The notes: a model not told the origin generated them from the letters alone. A stretch of 64,000 nucleotides of DNA from Bradyrhizobium sp. PSBB068 (GCA_016839165.1 CP069300.1:1798001-1862000), one strand, 5' to 3'; shown: positions 9,658 through 18,842, counted from the stretch's first letter. Made by a program: numbers and translations.

Positions 9658-10673
9658 CCGCAGCTTCAGAACAGCGCCGCGACGCCATCGTCTCGGTGCG
9701 CGACCTCCAGGTCCGCTTCCAGACCTCGGACCGCCGCGCCACCGTGAAGGCGGTCGACGGCGTCAATTTCGACGTCCGTCGCGGCGAGACTTTCGGCATC
9801 ATCGGCGAGTCCGGTTCGGGCAAGACCACGATCGGCCGCGCGCTGGTGTTCCTGCTGAAGCCCAGCGCCGGCTCGATCCTGCACGACGGCATCGATCCGC
9901 TGGCGCTGTCGCGCGGACAATTCCAGCACCATCGCCGCGATTACCAGATCATCTTCCAGGATCCGAACGCGGCGCTGAACCCGCGCATGACCATCCTCGC
10001 CTCGGTGCTGGAGCCGCTGGAGCTCGCCCGTATCGGCGACCGCGCCGCGCGCGAGCGGCAGGCGCGGGAAGCGCTGGAGCGCGTCGGGCTGCCGCAGGAG
10101 TTCGGCGAGCGCTATCCGCACCAGCTGTCCGGCGGCCAGAAGCAGCGCGTGGTGATCGCCCGCGCGTTGACCTTGAAGCCGAAACTGATCGTCTGCGACG
10201 AGGTGGTGGCGGCGCTAGACATGTCGATCCGCGGCGACGTGCTCAATCTGTTCGCTGATCTGCAGCGCGATCTCGGGCTGACCTACGTCTTCATCACCCA
10301 TGATCTCGCGGTGGTGTCGCATATCAGCGAGCGCGTCGCGGTGATGTATCTCGGCCAGTTCGTCGAGCTCGGCCCGACCGGGGAGGTCGCCGAGCGGCCG
10401 CTGCATCCCTACACCATCGCGCTGCTCTCGGCCGAGCCGCGGCCGCTGCCGTCGTCGATGCGGCAGGAGAGCCGGATCGTGCTGCAAGGCGAGGTGCCGA
10501 GCCCGATCGATCCGCCGTCGGGTTGTCGTTTCCGCACCCGCTGCCCGCATGCGCAGCCGCTCTGCACCGAGCGCGTGCCGGAATGGCGCGAGCTGAAGCC
10601 CGATCACTGGGTGGCCTGCCATTTCGCCGACCGCCCGATTTTTTCGAACAACGTACCGGAGACAACGCCATGA
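9654..10673 (+). CDS. Peptide/nickel-type ABC transporter ATP-binding protein (OppF/DppF-like)
   Basis: A 339-residue ATPase starting at the ATG that overlaps the oppD-like stop. A longer frame back to 9501 lies inside the upstream gene and is rejected. It has Walker A GESGSGKT, signature LSGGQKQR, and a Walker B that reads LIVCDEVVAALD rather than the usual DEPVSALD. The OppF C-terminal cysteine motif is PSGCRFRTRCPHAQPLC. It is the second ATPase of the Opp-type transporter. The ATGA overlap with the following binding-protein gene again suggests coupling. Confidence 0.95.
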   Translation: MTAASEQRRDAIVSVRDLQVRFQTSDRRATVKAVDGVNFDVRRGETFGIIGESGSGKTTIGRALVFLLKPSAGSILHDGIDPLALSRGQFQHHRRDYQIIFQDPNAALNPRMTILASVLEPLELARIGDRAARERQAREALERVGLPQEFGERYPHQLSGGQKQRVVIARALTLKPKLIVCDEVVAALDMSIRGDVLNLFADLQRDLGLTYVFITHDLAVVSHISERVAVMYLGQFVELGPTGEVAERPLHPYTIALLSAEPRPLPSSMRQESRIVLQGEVPSPIDPPSGCRFRTRCPHAQPLCTERVPEWRELKPDHWVACHFADRPIFSNNVPETTP

Positions 10674-12217
10674 CGATGACGACCCGACGCGAGGCCATGG
10701 CGCTGATCTCGGCTGCGCTGGCGGGCACCACGCTCGGCGGCCGCGCATTCGCGCAAGCCGCGCCGAAGAAGGGCGGCACGTTGCGGATCTCCGCGCCGGC
10801 CAATCCGTCGAGCCTCGATCCCGCCACCGGCGGCGCCGGCTCCGACCACGCCTTCCTGTTCACGATGTACGACACGCTGGTCGAATGGGAATTCGAGACG
10901 CTGAAGCCGAAGCCGGGGCTTGCCGAGAGCTGGAAGTTCACCGATCCCAATACGCTGGTGCTCAACATCCGCTCCGGCGTCACCTTCCATGACGGCACGC
11001 CGCTCGATGCGGAGGCCGTCAAGTTCAACCTCGATCGCAACCGGAGCGATGCGAAGTCGAACATCAAGGCCGATCTGCTCTCGGTCGACGCGGTCGTGGT
11101 CACCGGGCCGCAGCAGGTGACGCTGAAGCTGAAAACGCCGGACACCGCGCTGCCTGGCATCCTCTCCGATCGCGCCGGCATGATGGTGTCGCCGACGGCC
11201 TTGAAGGTGGCCGAGGGCGGCGTCGTGACCCGCAAGCCGGTCGGCGCCGGCGCCTATGCGTTCGTGAGCTGGGCCGACGGCGAGAAGATCGTGGTCAAGC
11301 GCAACGAGAAATACTGGAAGCCGAACCGGCCGTATCCCGACGGCATCGAATTCTCGATCATTCCAGAACTCACCACCGGCGCGCGTTCGGTCTCCGCGAG
11401 CCAGAACGATCTGATCTATCAGCTGCCGCCGCGGCAGAAGGCGATCATCGAGCGTGCCTCGAGCGTCAAGGTGGTGCACGGCCCGACACTCTACGTGTTC
11501 CAGATCTTCCTCAACTGGGCGAAGCCGCCGTTCGACAACGTCAAGGTCCGCCAGGCGCTGAACTTCGCGATCGACCGCGAAGCCTTCGCCAAGGCCGCGC
11601 TCGCCGGCCTCGCCGAGCCGGCCTACATGAACCTGCCCAAGTCGCACTGGGCCTATGATGCCGAGGTCGCAAAACTTTATCCTTACGATCCGGACAAGGC
11701 GCGCAAGCTGCTCGCCGAAGCCGGCTTCAAGGAGGGCACCGCGATCGAGATCGGCGGCTACACCGATCAGGATTCGGTGCAGCGCGAAGAAATCCTGATC
11801 GAGCAATTGCGCAAGGCCGGTATCAACGTGAAGTTCGTCAACGGCACGGTCGCGGAAGCGTCTGCGGCCTTCTTCGGTGCGGAGAAGAAGGGGGCCGGGT
11901 TGCTCTCGGCCTGGACCGGACGGCCCGACCCGAGCCTGACCTATTCGCTGATGTTCACCAAGGACGCCTATTATAATGCCGGCCGCGCGCCGGTCCCGCC
12001 GGAGCTCGAGGCCGCGATCAAGGAGTCGCGCGCGTCCGAAGATATCGAGGTCAGGCGCAAGGCGTTCTCAACCGTGCAGCGGCTGGTCATGGAGAATGCC
12101 TTGGTGGTGCCGCTGGCGTTCCAGTTCGAGCTGGTCGCCATGAACAAGAAGGTGCAGGGCTATCGGCCCAACCTGCTCGGCAAGCCGAAATACGACGACG
12201 TCTGGCTGGAAAGCTAG
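10670..12217 (+). CDS. ABC transporter substrate-binding protein, peptide/nickel (SBP_bac_5) type
   Basis: A 515-residue periplasmic binding protein. The N-terminus carries a twin-arginine-like signal (TTRREAMALISAALAG) with probable cleavage after AFAQA. The mature protein begins with the family opening KKGGTLRISAPANPSSLDP and has the typical TFHDGTPLDAEAVKFN block at about residues 105-120. It starts at the ATG overlapping the oppF-like stop. The first operon gene codes for a CoA transferase, so the ligand is as likely to be an organic acid conjugate or another small molecule as a peptide. A repeat element directly after the stop may separate its expression level from that of the permeases. 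Confidence 0.94.
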   Translation: MTMTTRREAMALISAALAGTTLGGRAFAQAAPKKGGTLRISAPANPSSLDPATGGAGSDHAFLFTMYDTLVEWEFETLKPKPGLAESWKFTDPNTLVLNIRSGVTFHDGTPLDAEAVKFNLDRNRSDAKSNIKADLLSVDAVVVTGPQQVTLKLKTPDTALPGILSDRAGMMVSPTALKVAEGGVVTRKPVGAGAYAFVSWADGEKIVVKRNEKYWKPNRPYPDGIEFSIIPELTTGARSVSASQNDLIYQLPPRQKAIIERASSVKVVHGPTLYVFQIFLNWAKPPFDNVKVRQALNFAIDREAFAKAALAGLAEPAYMNLPKSHWAYDAEVAKLYPYDPDKARKLLAEAGFKEGTAIEIGGYTDQDSVQREEILIEQLRKAGINVKFVNGTVAEASAAFFGAEKKGAGLLSAWTGRPDPSLTYSLMFTKDAYYNAGRAPVPPELEAAIKESRASEDIEVRRKAFSTVQRLVMENALVVPLAFQFELVAMNKKVQGYRPNLLGKPKYDDVWLES

Positions 12218-12218
12218 C

Positions 12219-12319
12219 ATGATCCGGAAAAGTGCGAAGCGGTTTTCCGAAAATGATCATGCTCAAAAAAGGAGCTAAAGCACGATGATGTTCCATCATA
12301 ATTTCATCGTGCTTTAGCG
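12219..12319. repeat. Palindromic intergenic repeat (CATGATCCGGAAAAGTG family) between binding protein and permease
   Basis: This stretch starts with CATGATCCGGAAAAGTGCGA, contains the inner inverted pair GAAGCGGTTTTCC / GGAAAA and AGCATGATC / GATCATGCT, and ends with a perfect hairpin: AAAGCACGATGA (12277-12288) pairing with TCATCGTGCTTT (12306-12317). I recognise the first part as a dispersed repeat of Bradyrhizobium genomes. It fills the whole gap between the binding-protein stop and the permease ATG, leaving no visible Shine-Dalgarno sequence for the permease. It may stabilise the upstream message or weaken read-through. Confidence 0.75.
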
Positions 12320-13276
12320 ATGGCGCGACGGTCACCGGTCAAGGTCATCGGCAGCCGCCTGTTGCAGGCGCTGCCCGTGATACTGCTTGCGACCCTGATG
12401 GTGTTCGCGCTGCTCAAGCTGGTGCCCGGCGACATCGCCGTGACCCTGGCGGGCGACAACGCCACCGATGCGCGGATCACCGAGATCAGGCAGCTCTACG
12501 GCCTCGACCGGCCGTTCCTGGTGCAATATGGCGCCTGGCTCGGCCATGTCGTGCAGGGCGATCTCTCGCAATCGCTGCTGACCGGCGAGAAGGTCGCCGA
12601 TTCCATCGGCCGCGCCTTCCCGAACACGCTGCTGATCGTCGTGATCGCGCTGCTGCTGGCGCTGTTGACCGGCATCCCGATGGGCGTGATCGCCGCGATC
12701 AAGCCGAATGGCTGGATCGACAAGCTGATCAGCATGATCGCCTCGCTCGGCGTCGCCGTGCCCGGCTTCTGGCTCGCGATGATACTGGTGGCGGAGTTCT
12801 CGCTGAAGCTGAACTGGCTGCCGGCGACCGGCGCGAAATCCTTCAGCGTCTCGCCGATCGATGCGATCAGGCACGCGCTGCTGCCGGGGATTGCGATCGC
12901 AGCCTACGGCATGGCGGAGGTGGCGCGCCAGCTGCGCGGCGCGTTGCTCGAGGTGCTGTCGTCGCAATATGTCCGCACCCTGCACGCCAAGGGCCTGTCG
13001 ATGTCCCGCATCCTCTGGCAGCACGGTTTGAAGAATGTCGGCGTCAACCTGCTCACGATCATCAGTCTGCTGGTCAACCGCATGCTGGCGGCGACCGTCG
13101 TGATTGAGGCGGTGTTCGCGATCCCCGGCCTCGGCAGCCTGATCGTGCGCGGCGCGATTCAGCGCGATTTCCCGATCGTGCAGGGCGTCGTCTTCACCAT
13201 GGTGGTGGTGGTAATCGCGGTCAATCTGATTACCGACCTCTTGTGCGCCGCGGTCGATCCGAGGATCGAGCAATGA
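12320..13276 (+). CDS. ABC transporter permease (OppB/DppB-like)
   Basis: A 318-residue inner-membrane permease with the expected first helix (LLQALPVILLATLMVFALL), the periplasmic N-domain and the EAA-type loop near YVRTLHAKGLSMSRILW. It forms the membrane channel with the OppC-like protein. The ATG at 12320 is the only plausible start, because the preceding bases belong to the palindromic repeat. No purine-rich ribosome binding site is visible, so translation may be weak. The stop overlaps the next start. Confidence 0.93.
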   Translation: MARRSPVKVIGSRLLQALPVILLATLMVFALLKLVPGDIAVTLAGDNATDARITEIRQLYGLDRPFLVQYGAWLGHVVQGDLSQSLLTGEKVADSIGRAFPNTLLIVVIALLLALLTGIPMGVIAAIKPNGWIDKLISMIASLGVAVPGFWLAMILVAEFSLKLNWLPATGAKSFSVSPIDAIRHALLPGIAIAAYGMAEVARQLRGALLEVLSSQYVRTLHAKGLSMSRILWQHGLKNVGVNLLTIISLLVNRMLAATVVIEAVFAIPGLGSLIVRGAIQRDFPIVQGVVFTMVVVVIAVNLITDLLCAAVDPRIEQ

Positions 13277-14157
13277 CCGACACGGCGCTCGCATCCCTCA
13301 AAGCACCGGCCAAGCCGTCCCGGCTGCGGCGTTTGCTGCGCTGGCTCGCCGGCGATCTCAGAGCCGCGCTGTCGATCCTGGTGCTATCGGTGCTCGTCAT
13401 CGTCGCGATCGGCGCGCCTTGGATTGCGCCCTATGCGCCGACCGCGCAGGACGTCAACAACATGCTGGCACCGCCGGGACAACTGCATCTGCTTGGGACC
13501 GACGATCTCGGCCGCGATGTGTTCTCGCGCCTGATCTACGGCGCGCCGGCGACCGTCTACGCCAGCCTGCTCGCGGTCGGCGTTGCGGTCCTGATCGGGC
13601 TGCCGGTCGGCCTGATCGCCGGCTATTTTGGTGGCTGGATCGACGACGTCGTCAGCCGCATCATCGACACCTTCCTGTCATTCCCGGCCATCGTGCTGGC
13701 GATCGCGGTCACCGGCGCGCTCGGCATCGGGCTCACCAACGGCATGATCGCGATCGGCATCACGATGTTTCCGGCACTGGCGCGCATCGTCCGCGCCCGC
13801 ACGCTGATTGTGCGGCAAGAGCTCTATGTCGATGCGTCCAGAGGCTTCGGCGCGCCGACCTGGCACATCCTGTGGCGCCACGTGCTGCCGAACACCTTGC
13901 AGCCGGTCATCGTGCAGGTGACATTGCTGCTGGCTGCCGCGCTGCTCGCGGAGGCCAGTCTGTCGTTTCTCGGCCTAGGCATCCAGCCGCCGGATCCGAG
14001 CTGGGGCGCCATGCTGGCGCGTGCCTATCAATATATGGAAATTGCGCCTGAGCAGATGTATGCGCCGGGCCTTGCCATTCTCGTCGTCTCACTGGCGTTC
14101 AACGCGCTGGGCGAATCCTTGCGTGTCGTGCTCGATCCGACCATGAAGGATCGCTAG
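13273..14157 (+). CDS. ABC transporter permease (OppC/DppC-like)
   Basis: A 294-residue permease starting at the ATG that overlaps the oppB-like stop (ATGA). It has a cytoplasmic N-terminal tail, a first helix around AALSILVLSVLVIVAIGAP, the family block APTAQDVNNMLAPPGQLHLLGTD shortened at the front, and the EAA loop RQELYVDASRGFGAPTWHI. Together with the upstream genes it completes a five-component Opp/Dpp-type importer (two ATPases, binding protein, two permeases). Confidence 0.94.
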   Translation: MTDTALASLKAPAKPSRLRRLLRWLAGDLRAALSILVLSVLVIVAIGAPWIAPYAPTAQDVNNMLAPPGQLHLLGTDDLGRDVFSRLIYGAPATVYASLLAVGVAVLIGLPVGLIAGYFGGWIDDVVSRIIDTFLSFPAIVLAIAVTGALGIGLTNGMIAIGITMFPALARIVRARTLIVRQELYVDASRGFGAPTWHILWRHVLPNTLQPVIVQVTLLLAAALLAEASLSFLGLGIQPPDPSWGAMLARAYQYMEIAPEQMYAPGLAILVVSLAFNALGESLRVVLDPTMKDR

Positions 14158-14190
14158 CTGTGCAATTGTTTACGGGCTGCCGCGACCTGT

Positions 14191-14348
14191 TCACCTCGCC
14201 CCGCTTGCGGGGAGAGGTCGAAATTTGCACGCAGCGCGAATTTCGGGTGAGGGGGACTGTCCGCGAGTTCGCTTGTGGAGACTCGCTCTCACCCGAACCC
14301 TACGCTTCGCTTCGGCTTCGACCTCTCCCCGCGAGCGGGGCGAGGTGA
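14191..14348. repeat. Long inverted intergenic repeat (CACCTCGCCCCGC...GCGGGGCGAGGTG family)
   Basis: The outer arms CACCTCGCCCCGCTTGCGGG and CCCGCGAGCGGGGCGAGGTG pair over nearly their full length. Inside, GGTCGAAATTTGCACGCAGC and the CCTACGCTTCGCTTCGG segment form further short palindromes. It separates the permease gene from the carboxylase gene. Members of the same family occur at 24221-24375 and 40322-40460, with a decayed one near 25554. Confidence 0.8.
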
Positions 14349-14387
14349 AGAAGATTATCGGTCGCCCAAGAGACGCACGGAACCACC

Positions 14388-17300
14388 ATGTCCTTCAAGA
14401 AATTGCTGATTGCCAACCGCGGTGAGATCGCGATCCGGATTGCCCGCGCCGCCGCCGATAGCGGCCTTGCCACGGTCGCGATCTATCCCGCCGATGATGC
14501 GGCTTCGCTGCATGTCCGCTCGGCCGACGAGGCGCGGGAAATCCCCGGGCGTGGCGCGCGGGCCTATCTGGACATCGAGGCCGTGATCGCGGCGGCCAAG
14601 GCCGCCGGCTGCGACGCGTTGCATCCGGGCTATGGTTTCCTCAGCGAGAACACCCAGCTTGCCCGGCGCTGCGCCGAGGAGAAGATCACTTTCGTCGGCC
14701 CGTCGCCCGAAGCGCTCGATCTGTTCGGCGACAAGGCCAAGGCGAAGGAATTGGGGAAAACATGCGGCGTGCCGATCATCGCCGGCACCTCGGGCGCAAC
14801 CTCACTCGACGAAGCTAAGGCGTTCTTCGCCTCCCTCGGCACGAACGCCGCCGTGATGATCAAGGCGATCGCCGGCGGCGGTGGCCGCGGCATGCGCGTG
14901 GTCGAGGACTTGGCCAAGCTCGACGAAGCCTATGCGCGCTGCCAGTCCGAGGCCAAGGCGGCGTTCGGCAGCGATGCTGTGTATGTCGAGCGGCTGATCC
15001 GCAAGGCCCGCCATATCGAGGTGCAGATCATCGGCGACCGCCACGGCGCGATCAGTCATCTCTGGGAGCGCGAATGCACCATCCAGCGCCGCAACCAGAA
15101 GCTCATCGAAGTGGCGCCGAGCCCGTCCCTGAGCGAGAGCCTGCGGGCGCGCATCATCGAGGCCGCAAAGCAGCTCGCGACCGCCGCGCGCTACGACAAT
15201 CTCGGTACCTTCGAATTCCTGGTCGATGACGAAGCCGGCGAAGGCGAGGGCGCCTTCGCCTTCATCGAGGCCAATCCGCGGCTCCAGGTCGAGCACACCG
15301 TCACCGAGGCCGTGCTCGGCGTCGATCTCGTGCGTTCGCAGCTCGCGGTCGCGGCCGGCGCCACGCTGGCCTCGCTTGGCCTCGCGCAATCGGCCGTGCC
15401 GCTGCCGCGCGGCTATGCGATGCAGATTCGCGTCAATATGGAGGTGATGGACGAGAAGGGGCTGACGAAGCCGACCGGGGGCACGCTCAGCGTGTTCGAC
15501 CTGCCGTCCGGGCCCGGCGTCCGGGTCGATACGTTCGGCTATTCCGGCTACCGGACCAGCGCCGCGTTCGACTCGCTGCTGGCAAAAGTCATCGTGCATT
15601 CGCCGAGCCCGAAATGGACCGACGTGGTGCACAAGGCGGCGCGCACCTTGCGGGAATTCCGCATCGGCGGCGTCGCCACCAACATCCCCTTGCTCGGCGC
15701 CATCCTGGTGCATCAGAGCTTTGCCCGGAACAAGATCAGCACCAACTTCATCGATACCCACGTGGCGGCGTTGGTCGGCGCCGCGAAGGAACATGCCGCG
15801 CCGCTGCTCGAGGTGAGCGAGGCGGCCGCGACGAAGGCCGTTGTCATCGAAGCCGCCCCGGAAGGATCGCTCCCGGTACCCGCGCCGCTGCAGGGCACGA
15901 TCGTGGCGATCGAGGTCGCGGAAGGTGATCTGGTGCGACCCGGCCAGCAGATTGCGGTGCTGGAATCGATGAAGATGGAGCATCTGGTCGCAGCACCGCA
16001 TGGCGGCCGGGTGACGAAGATCGCGGGCGGCGTCGGCGTCACGTTGATGCATGGCGATCCGATCCTGTATCTCGAGCCGGCCGAGGTCGATGGCCATCAC
16101 GCGGCGGAAGAGGCCGCGATCGATCTCGATCACATCCGTCCCGATCTCGCCGAGCTGATCGCGCGCAAGGCGATCACGCTGGACGAGAATCGTCCGGCTT
16201 CGGTAGAGCGCCGCCGCAAGACCAACCAGCGCACCGCGCGCGAGAACATCGCGCAGCTGGTCGATGAGGGCTCGTTCGTCGAATACGGTTCGCTCGCGAT
16301 CGCGGCCCAGCGTCGCCGCCGCAAGGTCGAGGACCTGATCAAGAACACCCCGGCCGACGGTCTGATCGCGGGCGTCGCCACCGTCAATGCGGGGCATTTC
16401 GGTCCCGAAGGCGCGCGCTGCATGGTGATCTCCTACGATTACACCGTGCTGGCCGGCACCCAGGGCCATATGAACCACAAGAAGATCGACCGCATGCTGT
16501 CGCTGACCGAGCAGTGGCGGCTTCCGCTGGTGTTCTACGCCGAGGGCGGCGGCGGCCGTCCCGGCGATACCGACCGGCTCGGCATGACCGGCCTCGACGG
16601 TCCGTCCTTCGTGCAGTTCGCAAAACTCTCGGGACTGGTGCCGGTGGTCGGCGTGGTCTCGGGCTATTGCTTCGCCGGCAACGCCGCGATGCTCGGCGTC
16701 TGCGACGTCATCATCGCCACCAAAAATGCCTCGATCGGCATGGGCGGCCCGGCGATGATCGAGGGCGGCGGGCTCGGCGTCTATCATCCGGCCGAGGTCG
16801 GCCCGGTTTCCTTCCAGTCGCCGAACGGCGTGATCGACATCCTGGTCGAGGACGAGGAAGAGGCCACGGCGGTGGCGCAGAAATATCTGTCCTACTTCCA
16901 GGGCGCCGTCGCCGACTGGAAGGCGCCGGACCAGCGGCTGCTGCGCCGCGCGATTCCGGAGAACCGTCTTCGGGTCTACGACATCCGCAATGTCATCGAC
17001 CTGATCGCGGACGAAGACTCTGTGCTGGAGATCCGGCGCGATTTCGGCGTCGGCATGATCACCGCCTTCATCCGCATCGAAGGCAAGCCGTTCGGCCTGA
17101 TCGCCAACAATCCGAAGCACCTCGGCGGCGCGATCGATGCGCCGGCCGGCGACAAGGCCGCGCGCTTCATGCAGCTGTGCGATGCGTTCGATATCCCGAT
17201 CGTCTCGCTGTGCGACACGCCGGGCTTCATGGTTGGGCCCGAGGCCGAGAAGACTGCGATCGTGCGCCATGTCGCGCGGATGTTCGTCACCGGCGCCAGC

Positions 17301-17690
17301 ATCACGGTGCCGCTGTTCGGCATCGTGCTGCGCAAGGGCTACGGCCTCGGCGCGCAGTCGATGATCGGCGGCGGCTTCCACGCTTCGTTCTTCACGGTGG
17401 CGTGGCCGACCGGCGAGTTCGGCGGCATGGGCCTCGAGGGCTATGTCCGGCTCGGCTTCCGCAAGGAGATGGAGGCGATCGAGGACCCGGTCGAGCGCGA
17501 GAAGTATTTCCAGACCAAGGTCGCCGAGCTCTACGCCAACGGCAAGGCGGTCTCGATCGCCTCGGTGCTTGAGATCGACGAGGTGATCGATCCCGCCGAC
17601 ACGCGACACTGGATCATGGCCGGCCTGCGCTCGGTGCCGAAGCCGGAGCCGCGCGCGACGCGGAAGCGGCCGTGTATTGATGCGTGGTGA
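14388..17690 (+). CDS. Single-chain biotin-dependent acyl-CoA carboxylase (BC-BCCP-CT)
   Basis: A 1,100-residue protein fusing all carboxylase parts. Biotin carboxylase occupies about 1-450 (KKLLIANRGEIAIR, ATP-grasp GGGGRGMRVV, FIEANPRLQVEHTVTE). The biotinyl domain has VLESMKMEHL at about 525, where Lys carries biotin. Carboxyltransferase covers about 590-1085 with both crotonase-like lobes. Acetyl- and propionyl-CoA carboxylases usually split these over two or more chains. This order matches the single-chain long-chain acyl-CoA carboxylases described from mycobacteria and Rhodopseudomonas. The acyl specificity cannot be read here. It follows the CoA-transferase/transporter operon after a repeat and may act on the CoA ester made there. 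Confidence 0.93.
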   Translation: MSFKKLLIANRGEIAIRIARAAADSGLATVAIYPADDAASLHVRSADEAREIPGRGARAYLDIEAVIAAAKAAGCDALHPGYGFLSENTQLARRCAEEKITFVGPSPEALDLFGDKAKAKELGKTCGVPIIAGTSGATSLDEAKAFFASLGTNAAVMIKAIAGGGGRGMRVVEDLAKLDEAYARCQSEAKAAFGSDAVYVERLIRKARHIEVQIIGDRHGAISHLWERECTIQRRNQKLIEVAPSPSLSESLRARIIEAAKQLATAARYDNLGTFEFLVDDEAGEGEGAFAFIEANPRLQVEHTVTEAVLGVDLVRSQLAVAAGATLASLGLAQSAVPLPRGYAMQIRVNMEVMDEKGLTKPTGGTLSVFDLPSGPGVRVDTFGYSGYRTSAAFDSLLAKVIVHSPSPKWTDVVHKAARTLREFRIGGVATNIPLLGAILVHQSFARNKISTNFIDTHVAALVGAAKEHAAPLLEVSEAAATKAVVIEAAPEGSLPVPAPLQGTIVAIEVAEGDLVRPGQQIAVLESMKMEHLVAAPHGGRVTKIAGGVGVTLMHGDPILYLEPAEVDGHHAAEEAAIDLDHIRPDLAELIARKAITLDENRPASVERRRKTNQRTARENIAQLVDEGSFVEYGSLAIAAQRRRRKVEDLIKNTPADGLIAGVATVNAGHFGPEGARCMVISYDYTVLAGTQGHMNHKKIDRMLSLTEQWRLPLVFYAEGGGGRPGDTDRLGMTGLDGPSFVQFAKLSGLVPVVGVVSGYCFAGNAAMLGVCDVIIATKNASIGMGGPAMIEGGGLGVYHPAEVGPVSFQSPNGVIDILVEDEEEATAVAQKYLSYFQGAVADWKAPDQRLLRRAIPENRLRVYDIRNVIDLIADEDSVLEIRRDFGVGMITAFIRIEGKPFGLIANNPKHLGGAIDAPAGDKAARFMQLCDAFDIPIVSLCDTPGFMVGPEAEKTAIVRHVARMFVTGASITVPLFGIVLRKGYGLGAQSMIGGGFHASFFTVAWPTGEFGGMGLEGYVRLGFRKEMEAIEDPVEREKYFQTKVAELYANGKAVSIASVLEIDEVIDPADTRHWIMAGLRSVPKPEPRATRKRPCIDAW

Positions 17691-18721
17691 TGGCAGTTGA
17701 ATATTCGGTGTCGTCCTGGCGAAAGCCAGGAGGTGGATTCACACTCGAAGTGCAACACTTGAGCAGCAAAGACCTCTGCCGGGGTCCTGAAGTCAAGGCA
17801 TTTGCGCGGGGTGTTGTTGTAGGCGGCGATGGACTTGCGCAGGCGGCGGGTTGGCAGCTTTTCGAGGTCGGTGTTGCGCGGGATGAAGCGGCGCATGCGG
17901 CCGATGGCGTTCTCGATGCCCCCTTTTTGCCAGGGGGCGTGGGGATCGCAGAAGTACGTCTTGATCAAGAGGCTTTGCAAGGCAAGGTGAGATGCGAACT
18001 CGGTGCCGTTGTCGAAGGTGACGGTCTGGCGGATCGGCTGTGGCAGGACCTCGAACAGGCGTACGAGATGGTGAGCGACGCCGGAGGCGAGCTTGCTTGC
18101 GAGGGGGACGCCGAGCAACAGGCGGGAGGTGCGCTCATGCACGGCCAGGATCTGCTGACCGTATTTGGAGAACATCATGAGGTCGGCCTCCCAATGGCCC
18201 GGGGTCTTGCGATCGGCGACCTCGACGGGGCGCAGATCCAGCGAAACACGGCCTTCGATGAAGCTTGCGGGACTGCCGCCCCGCTTGCCGCGGCGACCGC
18301 GCTTGCTCTTGCCGCGCGGCAGGTAGCGCCGCCAGCTGAAGTCCGAGGTGCGGGTGAGCTGGGCATAAATGAAGCGGTAGATGCTCTCATAGGAGATCAC
18401 CTTGCGGCCGTGCTCGCGAGCCAGCCGGCCGGCGACCTGCTCGGGCGACCAGCCCCGGCCAAGACGTTCCAACACCGCACGGCGCAGGCCGGGCTCCCGT
18501 TCGAGGCGAGAGCCCGTCCAGCGCCGCGCTCGCATCTGTTGCTGGGCATAGCTGGGCTTGTAGCCGACCTGAACGCCAGAATTACGGTTCAGCTCCCGAG
18601 AGATCGTTGATGGCGGGCGATCCAAAGCTGCCGCGATTTGCCGGATCGAGCTGCCACCGGCCGAAAGCCTGGCAATCTCGCATCGCTCCTCCAGGGAGAG
18701 CTGCTTGTAAGTCCGCCCCAT
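17531..18721 (-). CDS. IS30-family transposase
   Basis: The N-terminal region (MGRTYKQLSLEERCEIARL) and helix-turn-helix (SIRQIAAALDRPPSTISREL) are IS30-type. The integrase core follows with DDE candidates in HWEADLMM, TFDNGTEF and the Glu of GGIENAIGRMR. The catalytic domain ends near TPAEVFAAQVLHFECEST, which is already encoded by the left inverted repeat. No stop codon lies inside the element, so the frame runs 200 bp further through flanking DNA and antisense to the carboxylase 3' end, adding about 65 unrelated residues. The protein is otherwise intact and may be active. Confidence 0.9.
   Translation of the reverse strand: MGRTYKQLSLEERCEIARLSAGGSSIRQIAAALDRPPSTISRELNRNSGVQVGYKPSYAQQQMRARRWTGSRLEREPGLRRAVLERLGRGWSPEQVAGRLAREHGRKVISYESIYRFIYAQLTRTSDFSWRRYLPRGKSKRGRRGKRGGSPASFIEGRVSLDLRPVEVADRKTPGHWEADLMMFSKYGQQILAVHERTSRLLLGVPLASKLASGVAHHLVRLFEVLPQPIRQTVTFDNGTEFASHLALQSLLIKTYFCDPHAPWQKGGIENAIGRMRRFIPRNTDLEKLPTRRLRKSIAAYNNTPRKCLDFRTPAEVFAAQVLHFECESTSWLSPGRHRIFNCHHHASIHGRFRVARGSGFGTERRPAMIQCRVSAGSITSSISSTEAIETALPLA
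17711..17731. repeat. Left hairpin of a palindromic repeat pair, cut by the IS
   Basis: TCGTCCTGGCGAAAGCCAGG then A, followed directly by the IS. In intact copies (for example 54363-54390) the hairpin is followed by CCCAT. That CCCAT tail is found on the other side of the IS at 18772-18776. Confidence 0.8.
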
Positions 18722-18768
18722 GGCAACACCTCCAGTTGGAAGTGTTGCACTTCGTTTGTGAACTCAGG
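17732..18768 (-). mobile_element. IS30-family insertion sequence, about 1,037 bp, with probable GGA target duplication
   Basis: Terminal inverted repeats are TTCACACTCGAAGTGCAACA.. (17738-17760) and the complement of 18740-18762, identical at 21 of 23 positions. The outer boundary is inferred from the interrupted target. The left flank ends GAAAGCCAGGA and the right flank resumes GGACCCATGA, so joining them through one GGA restores the hairpin repeat seen elsewhere in the window. That gives a 3-bp duplication (17729-17731 and 18769-18771), which is normal for the family. One transposase gene fills the element. Confidence 0.85.
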
Positions 18769-18842
18769 GGACCCATGACCCCAAATCTCTTTTGTTGTGC
18801 GACGCTGGGGCCGCTGTCTTGTTCACCACCGGAATGCGGTGG

